Below are positions 10,470-21,072 of a stretch of 64,000 bases of DNA, one piece after another. This DNA comes from Ilyonectria destructans (lineage: Eukaryota > Ascomycota > Sordariomycetes > Hypocreales > Nectriaceae). A model generated the notes under the pieces. That model did not search any database and was not told the origin of the DNA. It worked only from the letters and a program-made list of their open reading frames with translations. How positions within the stretch are numbered: position 1 is the first letter of the stretch; every line of letters begins with the position of its first letter. The DNA lies in NCBI GenBank assembly GCA_020740775.1, contig JAHEWK010000025.1, positions 124,001-188,000 of the forward strand. The letters run 5' to 3'. The translations under genes were made by a program, and so were the position numbers.

Positions 10470-11014
10470 GAGAGAATTATCTAGCGACTTCGATGGTAGT
10501 GGGCGCAGAGATTATGTAGCTGACGACTTTCTCTCTGACCATTCTAGACACAATACAAATACCCAGGCATAACTTTTAGTAGCCATTCGAACCAAGCCGC
10601 AGGGTGCATAATTAATCAACTAACTACTTCCAATCGTTGGAGGCGTTAGATCCTCCATCTGTAGCCCAACTCATTTAAGATCTCACTCTCCATGCTCATC
10701 AACCAACCGATTCCTCTATCTGATGGCCACCGTGAAACTACCCGCATGGAGCCCACAACTTAGACCCACCTTCAGCTTCCCACTTTGGCTCTACTCACAG
10801 CCCGCTAGCCAATAACCGGCCGCTGAGGGCCAACATCCCATCATGCCTCACCTTACACTATTCTACCCGCGCCAGTTTCACGCTCTTCTCGCGCCAGCCT
10901 GGTGTCAGATTAAATTGATTTTTAAGTTCATTATTCAGCTTGCACACATGAGGTTAAACGGTGGGGGCTCGGAAGTTAAGCCTCCACACAAAGGCTTGCG
11001 GGGGATCTGCGAAG
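10470..11014. other. intergenic
   Basis: No gene recognised. Where the C-terminal part of the neighbouring lipase would be expected, the strand reading leftward has no matching frame. Confidence 0.4.
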
Positions 11015-11864
11015 TCACTGGCACATCCCTCCGGGGGTGTAAATCCTATCTTGCCTCGATTCGAATGAGCACGATGTGATGAAGTCTATGAGCGGACCTA
11101 AGCGGCCAGAGAGAAGAAGATCCTGTTGAGGATTTAGATGTCGTCTAGTATTGATAACATTCTGACTGGATAACTTTACATTCACTACGTCTGTCACAGT
11201 TGTGCCTTTGTGGGGCGTGCCTAAAGTGACCACGGATTTGACCCAGCTCTGACGGTTAACACCGAGAAATTGTGATAAGTTGGGATCACTCGCTCCAGAT
11301 AATATCTCGATCAGATATCTGATAGTTGTGCCACCCTGCGAATGACAGATAAAGTTGACTCTATTGGCAGCATTCCATCGCCAGGTGGCCGGAAGGGCGT
11401 TCGCTGGAGTGTCGTAAACTACTGCTTGGAGGGTTTGAGCGGCCGCAACCAATGCCGGATTCGGGGCTGGGTGTCCATTGCCGAAATTCACTGCTATAAA
11501 AGCCCCAGGTGCCCCCGGCCGGGTGAATCCCCTGTTCAAGTTAGCCTCAAGATCTTCGCGGCAATGTAGAGGTATGTTACCCGGGATTGGTGAGCTGAGC
11601 GAAGATCTCGCAAGGCCGTTCTCTGTTGGTAGAGATCGGACCAATACGAACCACAATGACGATGTAGCCCAGTCGAGACAGAATCAACGGGAAGTCCTCG
11701 AATCCGCCGAAATAATTCACCGTTCCGAGGAGGGGCCGTCCCCATCCGCTGAATCCAGGAACTACAAATCATTTCGTTAGCCATACTATATCCTCTTCGA
11801 AGATTGTTGGATGGATGTCACTTAAAACTATTGGGCAGTCCTTCGTGGGCGGGCCTGGGAGCAT
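11015..11864 (-). CDS. triacylglycerol-lipase-like alpha/beta hydrolase, C-terminally short
   Basis: Three exons (11864-11822, 11761-11581, 11531-11015), with 60- and 49-nt introns that both carry CTAAC before the acceptor, join in frame to 246 residues. The protein starts MLPGPPTKDCPIVLIPGFSG, then has an oxyanion loop (PGFSGWGRPLLG) and the nucleophile elbow NFICHSQGGTTIRYL (GxSxG), followed by VVTLGTPHKGTTVTDV. This order matches bacterial/fungal family-I-type secreted lipases. Homologues continue roughly 150 residues to the catalytic Asp and His; here the frame stops after RIYTPGGMCQ, so the triad is probably incomplete. Either a 3' truncation or a missed exon explains this. No signal peptide is apparent. 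Confidence 0.6.
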
Positions 11865-12312
11865 GGTGCTGATATCAATAGGATACCTTCATTTCCAGCG
11901 TCTATGGGATGCGTCATCGGATTCATCTTGACAAGAGTGACGGCTCGGTGTCTCTTTGGGCGGTGATGCGCTGAGCAGATCCCGTTGTCCTTCGCTTGAG
12001 TGGTTCTTTGCCTATAATGCCTCTATCAACCGGGAGTTGGGTTCCGAATATGAATGCAGTCTGCGCTAGAGGTTAGCACACTTCCATCTGGCCCTATCCT
12101 GCTGAGTCGTGGACAGCTGGCATGATTATGTGCCTCAAAGAAATGCTAGGAAAGCATCTAGTACGCCAATAAGATAAGAAATATCTTTGACCTGAGTTTG
12201 AAGGACGAAAAGGTTGATTCGAAAATTCGTCATTGTGGCTTGCGATACGAAATAACGTAACTATTCGTATCCCTGGACTGCTCGGCAAACTCCGCTGACT
12301 TATCTATGCATG
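11865..12312. other. spacer
   Basis: Upstream region of the lipase. I looked for the N-terminal part of the phosphorylase domain that starts at 12313 and did not find it. Nothing else is recognised. Confidence 0.4.
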
Positions 12313-12660
12313 CATTGGTTAGACATCGGCCGCCGCCACAACGTTGTGCTCACGCATATGCCGGGTATAGGAAAAGCCAAGGCGGCAGCAGTCGCCGCTA
12401 ATTGTCAGGCAAGTTTCCCAAATATCAAGCTTGCCCTCATAGTAGGTATCAGCGGCGCTATTCCCGTCGGCCCCAGCGGCGAAGGAGATCATTCTCGGTG
12501 GCGTCGTCATTAGCAATGGCGTCATCCAGTATAATATTGGACGACAGTTATTTGGCAGCTTTCCTGTATTTCATAGAAACACCGTGCTCATCGAGAAAAG
12601 TAGGAAAGAGATTGGCTATTGCATGTGATGGCCCAGATGGAGCGGGATGGAGGAATGGGT
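12313..12660 (+). pseudogene. PNP/UDP-phosphorylase domain fragment of an NLR
   Basis: Residues RHNVVLTHMPGIGKAKAAAV, then SFPNIKLALIVGISGAIP, are the core glycine-rich block of the purine-nucleoside-phosphorylase domain that heads many fungal NLRs (usual form HNVVLAHMPGMGKxSAA, LVVGICGG). A one-base frameshift near 12482 moves the similarity to EIILGGVVISNGVIQYNIGR. Before and after this segment the domain is missing. It is a decayed fragment. In NLRs this domain is an N-terminal effector/sensor module fused to NACHT or NB-ARC. Confidence 0.7.
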
Positions 12661-13110
12661 GACAAGCGTTACATTGTTGGGTGCTACAAAGGGATGCTCT
12701 AATGCACGAGAACAAGAGAGGCAATCTGTCGTATTACCTGGGAGCCTATGAGCTCATCGGCAACGATGTAGACCTACCGACGCTCTTGGGCCGGAGAAAA
12801 CTTTCCGCCCGACCTGCAGGGTGACAGCACTGTACGCCATCCCCTCGATCAATTTGAGAGGCGTTGGTTTCCACTGATATCCAGGGCCCTTGCCATAAAG
12901 TTGTCTCTGTGATGTCACTCTATGGTGTTTTTTTAACCCTTGGCGCGTTGCATGACGAGGTGTGGACCGAACCGTGTGTCAGAATGGTAGTGTCGTCGTC
13001 TGAGGAAAACAGCCATTTCGCTTCGTCGACAATACGGTGATCCCATTCTCAACCTCAACTTGTGGGCAGGTCGCCGACATATCTGTCTGGAGCGGATCGA
13101 GGAATGATCC
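12661..13110. other. spacer
   Basis: No continuation of the phosphorylase domain or other gene is recognised; only short frames occur. Confidence 0.4.
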
Positions 13111-13641
13111 GTGCCAACTTCAGCTCCTTCTCTATCGCAAACGCCGAATCAATGGATCTACCCTACTTCTCAACGCCCGCTAGTAATCTTTCCATCGTAT
13201 CTGATGAGGGCAAGGCAATCCGCCCGGCTGGGCCATCGAATGGACGCTATTTGTTACATCCATTTCCGAAAGACGGTTGCTTCCAGCCACCTGATGATAG
13301 CTTGGAACCACCTCCAAATCCCCAAGACGGGCAACTCATATATTGTCTCACCTGCTGACCCTGGTATTCCGGTGAATACATCAAGATCGGACAGGTCAGA
13401 GCTACCACAGCTCCTTAAGCAAGCCGAAGATGACAGTGCTATGAAGCCCGGCCCGTGGAGACAGGTCGACTACCTTTCTCACGACTGGCAGGAGGAAGAT
13501 ATCTGGTCATCATGGAAATATGTCACCACTCGCCGAAGAGAGTATCCAAATAGTTCTCGTCTAGAGAATGCGTCTTGGAGAGCATGGATAAAATGCAAAT
13601 ACAAACTGAAGACTGTGTCTCCCGAGACCCTCAACTGGTAA
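13111..13641 (+). pseudogene. PF08550 (DUF1752, AreA-GATA-like) gene, 5' exon only
   Basis: The C-terminal 60 codons carry RQVDYLSHDWQEEDIWSSWK, RREYPNSSRLENASWRAW and LKTVSPETLNW, the diagnostic PF08550 block (VDYLSHxWxEEDIWxSWR...RLENASWR) found at the N-terminus of fungal Reg1/Mds3-like regulators and AreA. The block ends exactly at a GTAAGG splice donor (LNW followed by GTAAGG at 13639), as in homologues, but no matching second exon follows. A transposon terminus lies 140 bp downstream. The gene is therefore 3'-truncated, probably by rearrangement around E1. Its own start is uncertain. Confidence 0.65.
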
Positions 13642-13782
13642 GGGCATGGTAGAATTCGCGCAAATATCAATAGGATATCCACGGCGGCCTTTTGGTGGCG
13701 GATTCAGCGGCTTAGCGCCACAACGCCGCCAAATCGCGTCCGTGCCCTCAGCGACTGCAAATATTACCCCCTCTCTACGGCC

Positions 13783-13811
13783 TACGGTCGCACATTACCA
13801 CATGGGTGACA
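13783..13811 (+). repeat. E1 left terminal inverted repeat
   Basis: 29 bp starting TACGGTCGCACATTACC, perfectly complementary to 17331-17359. Confidence 0.93.
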
Positions 13812-14073
13812 AAACCATGTACGAAAATGACTGGAGCTATTTCGCACATAGGCTTTCGGCGTTTTTATATGGGGCTACAGTATTGATATGATAGCGCACT
13901 GTTTTCAATGTAGCAAAGCTGATGCCATACCAAGCGGTGCTGATGCCATTCCATCGGCGCCGAAGCTCCGATAATGCCGGTTCAGAGGGGGATATTGCAG
14001 CTGGAAGCCTTGGAAGGAGGTATGAATTCCGACCTCTACCACGATCTCGAACCCCTGGTCTGCGTCTCGTACA

Positions 14074-15772
14074 ATGCCGAGGCCCCGTAAAGACTTGGAG
14101 GGCGTCAAGGACTGGATCCTCGAGCAGCGGCGAGAAGGACTATCCATTGACACTATATGTGCCCATCTCCGCGACGATGGGCACGTACTCGACGCCAGAA
14201 CCCTGAAAAGGAGGTTAGCGGAATGGGGTGCACAGGAGTACTCCCCCCTTCACTCAAAGATTGATACCAACACCTTCGTCGAGCTGATCAAAGGCTACTT
14301 CTACCGATACGGATATAGCGACACTTCCATCGTCCGTGATCTCAAGCGACGCGGCATCGAGATCTCCGAGCGGACTGTACAGGAGTATCGTCTGAAGCAT
14401 GGCATGAAGCGGCGCTTCCGAGATCTGACTGAACGACAGGATGCTATTCAAAAAGCAAGAGAGTTCCTCTTCCAAGACGACCGTCAATCTTCAAGCATCA
14501 GAGGATTTGGCAGGGGGTATCTATACCACTACGTCCGCATCCGTGCCGGCGTCCTTGTCGGCCAGAATACCTTATATCGCGAGTACCAAACGAACCCAGA
14601 GTGGAAGAAGCGGGCCGAACAAAGACGCCTTGCTGATTGGAAGCACCGGAAGAACTTCCAGGTTCCTGGGCCTAACTTCATGTGGTCTCTCGATGGGTAC
14701 GAGAAGCTCAAGAACTTCGGCTTCTCTATCTACGCCTGTATCGACACGTACTCGAGAGCCATCATCTGGATATATGTCGGCAGGGGGAACATGACTGCGC
14801 TGAGTTCACTCAAACAGTTTCTACGGACCGTGTCGTACTCAGGGGTCCGGCCCCTTTTCACCCGCTCGGATCATGGTATCGAGACTCCTCTTTGGGCCGG
14901 AGCCCAGGCGATTCTCGCCGACCTTGATCAGACAGAGTTTCGGTATACCACCGATGATAACGACCAACGAGTCCATAGGCAGGGAGCGAGACTGAGCTCC
15001 TGTCATATCTGGGGCCCAAGCACATCGAACCAACGGATCGAGTCTTGGTGGGAAAAGCTACTTAAAGGTGTCAGTCAGCGCTGGATCGCGTTCTCACACG
15101 AGCTGATTGATAGCGGCCTCTTCCAACCAAACCGTCTTGCTCACCAGATCGCGGTGTATGCTCTCTATGGACCCATGATCCGTCAAGAGGTTGCGGACTT
15201 CACGGAGATGTGGAACGGCCATCGCATCCGGCCACAGAAGAATAGGGAGCATCTCGTCGCCGGGATCCCAATGGATCTGTATAATACGAGCGAAGTGGAG
15301 AACTGGGCAGTCCATCTAGGGCCTGCGGCTCGAGATGGGCTTGCCCAGATGATGGCCGCTGTCGATTCTATCGATATAGACGATCTTCTTGACCCAACAA
15401 CAACAGACTGGTGTGATCAACAGCTCCGGGATCTTCAGTTCGGTGGTCAGCTAGATGGGGAGCTTGATCATAAGCGACCACACCTCGCAATCTACTTACG
15501 GCTTAGAGACAAGATTCAGGTTCATCTCGACTGCGGGGCAAGTCCGGTGCTGAGCATCCCAGAGAGTCCAGTTGGAGGGCAAGAGAGATTCGTACGTAAA
15601 AAAGTACTCTATCGCACTCAAAAGCTAGCTGACAATGCTTTAGCTTCAGCTCCTCGAGCAGAACTACCTTGAGCCTATTAACAATAGCCTCTCCGGAACT
15701 GGGCTACCTGGCGATATTATCAATAGTGTAGACGAGCTGATGGGGGACCTGGGTCACCTTGAGCTAGAGTAA
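14074..15772 (+). CDS. E1 transposase (rve-type DDE)
   Basis: Exon 1 (14074-15591) and exon 2 (15644-15772) join in phase 0 across a 52-nt GTACGT...TTTAG intron to give 548 residues. Residues 1-52 (MPRPRKDLEGVKDWILEQRR onward) form a helix-turn-helix-like head that aligns with the starts of the E2 and E3 transposases. The catalytic core has PGPNFMWSLDGYEKL (D207), RSDHGIETPLW (D266) and NQRIESWWEKL (E323), an RNase-H-fold D-D-E set as in integrases. The tail is acidic. It should cut and join the element ends in the nucleus. No frameshift or stop is seen. Confidence 0.88.
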
Positions 15773-15775
15773 CTA

Positions 15776-17038
15776 CTATTTCCTCGTCTGTTTATGAGGA
15801 TGCCGACTACTTGGCCTCCTCGTATTAACTCCTCGGGTTCCAGCAGCGGGACCATGGGCAGTGAAGGCAGGGCCAGCCGAGAGCTCCGTATCCTCTGCCT
15901 CTACCGAGAGTGCTGAGCTTATAGAGTCTCGAGCTCGTTTCTGACCCGCGCGGGTCTCGTCCACGTCGCTAGTAATAACCTCGATCTGGTCTTCTGCGCT
16001 AGCTCTCGAAGGGGGTAGAACTGGGCTCAGAGAGGGGCTCAAGGAGGGCGAGTTGAACTCGCTCCCGATTAACAAGGCTGGTTGTACCTTCACTTCGGCC
16101 TTGACTAGCTCTTTCTTGATTCCTTTCTCCTTTTTGAACGGCTTTACGGCTGACCTCGGTGCCTTGATATGACGAGGGGCCGGGAATTGTGGTCGAGGAG
16201 GCAATGGCTCATAGAAGACAAGGAAAAGGAGATATCTGCCCTCTGTTTTGCTGAAACGAAAAGGGCAGTCCTCGCCGAAAAGCTCTGCGACTGTCTGTCT
16301 CTCCCAGTCGAGGTCGCTCAGCTCCGTGATACCCTCTTTAATATGGGCGTTCTGAACGAGTCTCTTGTCGAATTGAAGAACAGAAGAGAGGGCAGGCTTG
16401 TCCTTGAACTGAGGGAAGAAGATGCTGTCGAACCAGAAGTGGACAGGTAAAGATGGTTCCTCGTCGACGAAGGGGCGCAAAGCGACCTTCAGCAGCTCTC
16501 TAGCCAAAGACCACTGGGGCTCCTCGTCTTCGTCTAGTATTTCCCATGGGCCAGGCCTCGCAAGGAAGACGGTGAGGCGCATCGAGATCTTCCGTCTGCT
16601 CTTGTTTTGGCTCTGTTTAGCCACAGCCTCACTGAGTTGCAACGAGCTCGCCCCCATGCCCCTCGCGATCCGACTCTGCGTAAGTTTGGCATCTCGATAC
16701 ACGGCGGAGGGCCGCGATGCTGCGAGGATACGGCCAGGGCCGTCTCCAGAGCCGGTGAAGATCGTCTGTGAGGGCGTGGAACGATCAGAGGCTGTTAGGT
16801 CGATAGACTGTATAGCGGAGGAGGTGGAAGCTGTCTCAACGTCTCGAAACGGGACTGGCGAGCTGTCGAGGATGGAGATACTCGTGGGCCAACGTCTCCC
16901 GCAATATGGACACAGATTCGACCCTGGGTAGCTATCGCGGATGAAATCGTGGCTCCGTTGGTACGATTTAGGGGCCACGGTCTTCGGAACATCGGGACAT
17001 GTCTGCGATAGGACGTGATCGGGCATATCTACGTACAA
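15776..17038 (-). CDS. E1 accessory protein: CxxC, SIM-like motif, basic tail
   Basis: Single frame of 420 residues, convergent with the transposase. Near the N-terminus is CPYCGRRWP (C43, C46); residues 79-82 are IDLT followed by ASD, matching a SUMO-interaction motif. The middle domain (about 145-285) ends with TVAELFGEDCPFRF and LLFLVFYEPLPPRP, which parallels TVTLGDLF and LTFWLFNEGPRPDD in the E2 counterpart. The C-terminus is rich in Lys/Arg, consistent with nuclear localisation. Function is unknown. Conserved position and layout in two diverged elements argue for a role in transposition. The start could be 17038 or the ATG at 17026. Confidence 0.75.
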   Translation of the reverse strand: MYVDMPDHVLSQTCPDVPKTVAPKSYQRSHDFIRDSYPGSNLCPYCGRRWPTSISILDSSPVPFRDVETASTSSAIQSIDLTASDRSTPSQTIFTGSGDGPGRILAASRPSAVYRDAKLTQSRIARGMGASSLQLSEAVAKQSQNKSRRKISMRLTVFLARPGPWEILDEDEEPQWSLARELLKVALRPFVDEEPSLPVHFWFDSIFFPQFKDKPALSSVLQFDKRLVQNAHIKEGITELSDLDWERQTVAELFGEDCPFRFSKTEGRYLLFLVFYEPLPPRPQFPAPRHIKAPRSAVKPFKKEKGIKKELVKAEVKVQPALLIGSEFNSPSLSPSLSPVLPPSRASAEDQIEVITSDVDETRAGQKRARDSISSALSVEAEDTELSAGPAFTAHGPAAGTRGVNTRRPSSRHPHKQTRK

Positions 17039-17330
17039 GACAAGGTCAGTCGCACAATCTCATGATGGATAGACCCGAGCTTACTTAGGGAATCGATGGG
17101 GATAGCCCATAACAGCTATGGGGTGGCGATGGGCTGGGTATTGATGCTGGTGTGGATGTGCGAGTGGAAGAATTGTGACGCGTCACCAGGAATTATCACG
17201 ACATATTTCCTGGTGGACATGCCATCTAAATGAAGAGATACCTTCCGGATAGTGTGCGATACTGTAGTCTTGCAAGGGTCCACAAAATTACTAAGTATTT
17301 CCACATGGTTGAGGCTTCCCAAAAGGGTTA

Positions 17331-17359
17331 TGTCACCCATGTGGTAATGTGCGACCGTA
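17331..17359 (-). repeat. E1 right terminal inverted repeat
   Basis: 29 bp, perfect complement of 13783-13811, ending ...ATGTGCGACCGTA. Confidence 0.93.
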
Positions 17360-18003
17360 CCCTCCCCCTCCCAAGGTTTGGTTTGGGGCAGCCACTGAGC
17401 CGGACAACCTACCAGCGACTTCGGTTGTGACAACGCCAAGTCCCAGGACACCAGCTTGGTCGACATTCATACTTTTTTGGTCCGGCATGATTGGTTATGA
17501 TGCCGGGTGATAGAAGAGCAGGTCACGGCGGATGGTCACGGAGTTGGCAGAAGCAAGCTCTGCCCATTACCCTTTCCGAGACCATGACGCCTTCCTTCAG
17601 TATTCCTTAGCCGAGACTGTCAACGTGAACTTGAAAAATATGCCATTGCTGGGCAACGGCGGGTGCCGGCCACGCAAGACACCACCATTTAGTCGAATGA
17701 CGAGGTGGGCTGCTCATTCATTCGTTCTGCAGTCTTCGCCACCCGCCAAGTCCCGATGGATGGCTCAGGAAAAAGCTTGGGTCGAAGCCCATTCGGCACG
17801 TGCAAACTCTACTCACCAGAAGATGCGTGTGGCACAAAACCACGAGACCGGGAGATCTGGCAATGTCACGCATCCATCCGACAAGTTCTGGGAAAACGGC
17901 ATCTTAAATGTGGGGAAATCCACCGATGCTCAACTTGCTCTGGTCAAGATGGACAAACGAAATGCACGAGTATTATCACTGCAGCATTTTGCAGTGTAAC
18001 AAC
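17360..18003. other. intergenic, upstream of RING gene
   Basis: A 155-codon frame at 17532-17999 has no recognisable features and ends just before the RING gene start; I treat it as probably non-coding. The expected second exon of the PF08550 gene is not found here. Confidence 0.4.
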
Positions 18004-18668
18004 ATGAGTTCAGCCACCAGCACCCAAGTTGAGCCTGCACAGACCACATCCACATCGCCTCGACCAGCATACCTGTCCCTGGTCGTTTTATTCGGTGCTA
18101 TGCTCATAATTGTCCTGGCATATATCTCCTGGTGCGTCCATCGACTAGATCGGAATGCCTGCCGTTTTCAGCGCTTACCCCTCACACCATTCGAATAGGC
18201 TTTATCTCAAACGGCGTGAATCAGAGCGCTGGGGGGTCCGTCTCAACAATCTAGAGGCACCTGTCACTTGTTTCACTGTTGAAAGACTAGACAATGTCGC
18301 CCCGGCTCAGTCGTATAAGAAGTGGAGGGACCAAATGAAAGACTCCCCCAGATACTTTGCGCCCTCGAACAATAATACACTGGTCTGGTACGTACTGCAA
18401 CATCAAAAATTGTCTGCTATACGTCGTTTCGTGTTCCAAGTCTAATTACAGTCACAACTCCTCTAGTGTTATCTGCCTCGAAGCGATGCAGGGCAAGCAG
18501 ATGGTTCGAAGTCTGTCATGCGGACATGCCTTCCACTCCGAATGCATCACCAAGTGGTTTATGAAGCGACATGATACCTGTCCCGTCTGCAAACAGGGCT
18601 ATATTCCACATACGGTCACTATCCTAAGGCCACCACCTCCTGCAGTCACGAGGCCGCGATCCATATAG
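18004..18668 (+). CDS. membrane-anchored RING-H2 E3 ubiquitin ligase
   Basis: Three exons (18004-18131, 18199-18387, 18467-18668) give 172 residues. One transmembrane helix lies at about 23-42 (LSLVVLFGAMLIIVLAYIS). The RING-H2 finger has C106-x2-C109, C124-x-H126-x2-H129-x2-C132 and C144-x2-C147, a complete C3H2C3 set including CPVC. The first RING cysteine is assembled across intron 2 (TG from exon 2, T from exon 3), using the acceptor CTCTAG at 18461-18466. An earlier ATTACAG acceptor, at 18445-18451, would give a frame reading Ser instead. Role: ubiquitin transfer on a membrane substrate, which is unknown. Confidence 0.82.
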
Positions 18669-19826
18669 TGGATATTCATCCTCGTTGAAATGTTGGAAGC
18701 GTGCCGCCTGGGTTCGAAATTGTCAAAATACTTAATTTAGTTCTTAAGATAAGTTACTCAAATACTCGAAGGACTAAAGGCGTAAGAGGAGTACCACATA
18801 ATATCAATTTGAACACTATCCCTGTGATCGAATTGACCGTACGGTATCCAACAAAGGGCTAAGATACTGTAATGGTTCACCGTTGTTCTGCGCCACCGAA
18901 GGAACATTTGCTCCCTGCGTTGTTTCTCCCCAGGTCTAGACCTCTGGGGCAGAGCCATAACGTTCTGCGACACACATGTTCCAAGAGGTTCCGCCTAATA
19001 CGGGCGGTTCTAGATGTAGAATGGCGGTCGTTTTCGGCTTTTACACACACCCTCATCACCCATGCGCAAGTGGACGGGGTGTGGACCGTGTCACTGGGAC
19101 GTCCCACTTCGGAGCGAGCGAATGGATGCCCTGGCGATCCCGCTCTGGGTTGAGAACCAAGAGAGCGCACGAGCCGGCACTAGGAATGACGACTGACATA
19201 AAAAACAAGGCGATATTGTGACATTTCCGAGGAGAGGGCCTCCCTTGGGATTTTTTATCTTTCAAGCCAACCATGTCTCAATTGCGATGACGGCTTGCCG
19301 TACTGTACCGAACTGTCGGGAATTCTGGTCCCTTGGCGACCCTCCGATGGCCATTTTGACCTAAGCAGTCGGTTGTCGTCCCCTGCTGGTCTTTGATCCA
19401 GGACTCGCAGGATTTGGTGGCGCTGGCCAGACGGCCGGATATGGGACCCATTATGCTGCAAAAAGACAATGCCACCATGATAATGATGGATACTGCGCCC
19501 TGACTGACAAGCGAAAAGCAACAAGCTTAAGTCTCAACAAGCTCGAAGGCACACGAACACAAGATATAAGGCCTAAAGATATAGCGCTGCCCGCCGTCAT
19601 TGTCTCCCTCTGTCCCATCCATACCTATGAAATTATATATTTAGCTCCTCGCCTGCCTGCCCTGACCCTCCATGTTATGGCAATTTGGCGGCCTGGACCT
19701 CCTCGCCTTCTTGTCTCTTGTCTCCTCTGGCCATTCCTCTAGTGCGGCCTATTTCTTTTGATCCAATCTATCAATACGATACTGTCACTCGTTTTACTCC
19801 CTTGCTTGCTCAATACCACAGTCGCA
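18669..19826. other. intergenic, no gene recognised
   Basis: More than 1.1 kb with overlapping short frames on both strands, none with coding motifs. The last 200 bp are C/T-rich, as in promoters and 5' UTRs of fungal housekeeping genes, and precede the 2EXR gene. Confidence 0.4.
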
Positions 19827-20588
19827 ATGACTGCCTCCAAGCCTCCACCGAGTATATTTGTGAGTTAGCTTCGTCCATCGCCCGCCCTCGCATCCTACCT
19901 GCTTGGGACTAACAGCGCCTCCTCTCTCCCTCCTCAGTATCTCTTCTGCAAACTTCTAACTGAATTGCGCCTCAAGATCTGGAATTTCAACCTCCCCAGG
20001 ACTCGTCTCGTGTCTATCCGATGCTGCTCGAGCTCGCCATCTCTTCTGGATTCGTCGCGAGAATCCCTGTCGTGGACCTCCGGCTGTACCTCCACCGCAC
20101 CCATCCCCATCAACCTCCACGTCTGCGCCGAGTCACGAGCCGAAGCGTTGGGGCACTACCAGCTCGAGTTCGGCTTTGGGCGCGGCCAAGGACAGGTCTT
20201 TTTTAACCCGCACCACGATATCATCTACTTCGGCTCTCGCGATGGCTACATGGCCGCCGACTCCTAATTCCGCACTTACATGTCCATGTGCGACCCCGCC
20301 GAGCTCGCCACTGTGCGCCGGATCGCTGTCAACGACGCCCTCTTCTGGATCGACAACAGCTACCGCTCCATAACTGCCGCAAGCCTCACTGTCGAGGTCC
20401 TCCGACGCATTCAAACGCGAATGCCTCGCCTGCAGGAAATCATCGTGCCTCGCGATGAGGAATCTATGGACGGTCCCGGGACGGTGTACCTCGAGCCGAC
20501 CATGGTGCACGTCCGGATGGCCCGCCAGATTCAGGCGACCATTGCGACGCTGTGCCAGCAGACCCCGCACTGGAAGCCCCCGCGATAG
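19827..20588 (+). pseudogene. 2EXR-domain protein with one in-frame stop
   Basis: Exon 1 (19827-19859, MTASKPPPSIF) and exon 2 (from 19938) are joined across a 78-nt GTGAG...CTCAG intron. Exon 2 reads LLTELRLKIWNFNLPRTRLV, the 2EXR signature (LPxELRxxIWxxALPxPRxV), then INLHVCAESRAEALGHYQ, the second conserved block. TAA at 20265-20267 stops the frame, but the same frame stays open and family-like to 20588 (EVLRRIQTRMPRLQEIIV). One change, CAA to TAA, would explain it. Without readthrough the product is truncated to about 120 residues. The function of 2EXR proteins is unknown. Confidence 0.75.
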
Positions 20589-21072
20589 AGTATTCAACCG
20601 CTGAGCGCATTCCCAAGCCCCAATGTGTGAAGCCGCCCTGTTCCACGTTAGAGGGAGAACCATGACAACACACCCATGGACTGTGTTGGAGGCAGACACT
20701 CTCACCAGTTTTAGAGCAACGAGTCGCCCAGCGTGGAGTTTACGCTTCCCGGTAGATTTGGGGATCTAGGGCCTCGAGCCGCGTGAATGCATTGACGGTC
20801 GTTGGTTCGAGCCACAGGTGCATTTCTATATCCCACCATGGAAACGAGTTGCCTTATCAGGTTCAGGAATCGGAGAGTCACGAGCAGAGCGTTGTGGCTG
20901 GGGAGCTGGGGGAATTCGATTCATTTTGGGGCAATAGCCGAGAGAATATCCCTTTGAGGGTTCATCGATGGATTGGTACGACGGATGGGGCCAGTCTGAT
21001 GTATCTCGGATCTGAGTCATCAACGCTAAATATAATAGTGGAAGTATGAGACTGCCGTAACTTGATGCTGTC
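20589..21072. other. spacer
   Basis: No gene recognised. Confidence 0.4.

Larger units (their letters stand above)
13783..17359. mobile_element. E1: two-gene rve/DDE transposon, IS3EU-like
   Basis: A 3,577-bp element with perfect 29-bp inverted repeats beginning TACGGTCGCACATTACCACA. It holds two convergent genes, a transposase (+) and an accessory protein (-), whose stop codons are only 3 nt apart. Flanking six bases differ (ACGGCC on the left, CCCTCC on the right), so no target duplication is evident. The TACGG terminus is shared with E2 (52106-57050), and E3 (61156) begins TATGG. From memory, IS3EU elements have TAY-starting ends, an rve-type transposase and 6-bp duplications. Both genes are open, so the element could be active or recently active. 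Confidence 0.8.

Noticed and set aside
13777..17365. 6-bp target duplication for E1 (and at 52100/57056 for E2)
   Set aside because: Flanks ACGGCC/CCCTCC and GCCGCC/CACCGC do not match; no duplication can be claimed.
17532..17999. 155-codon frame upstream of the RING gene
   Set aside because: No recognisable motif, no start context or introns to support it; the RING gene is complete without it.
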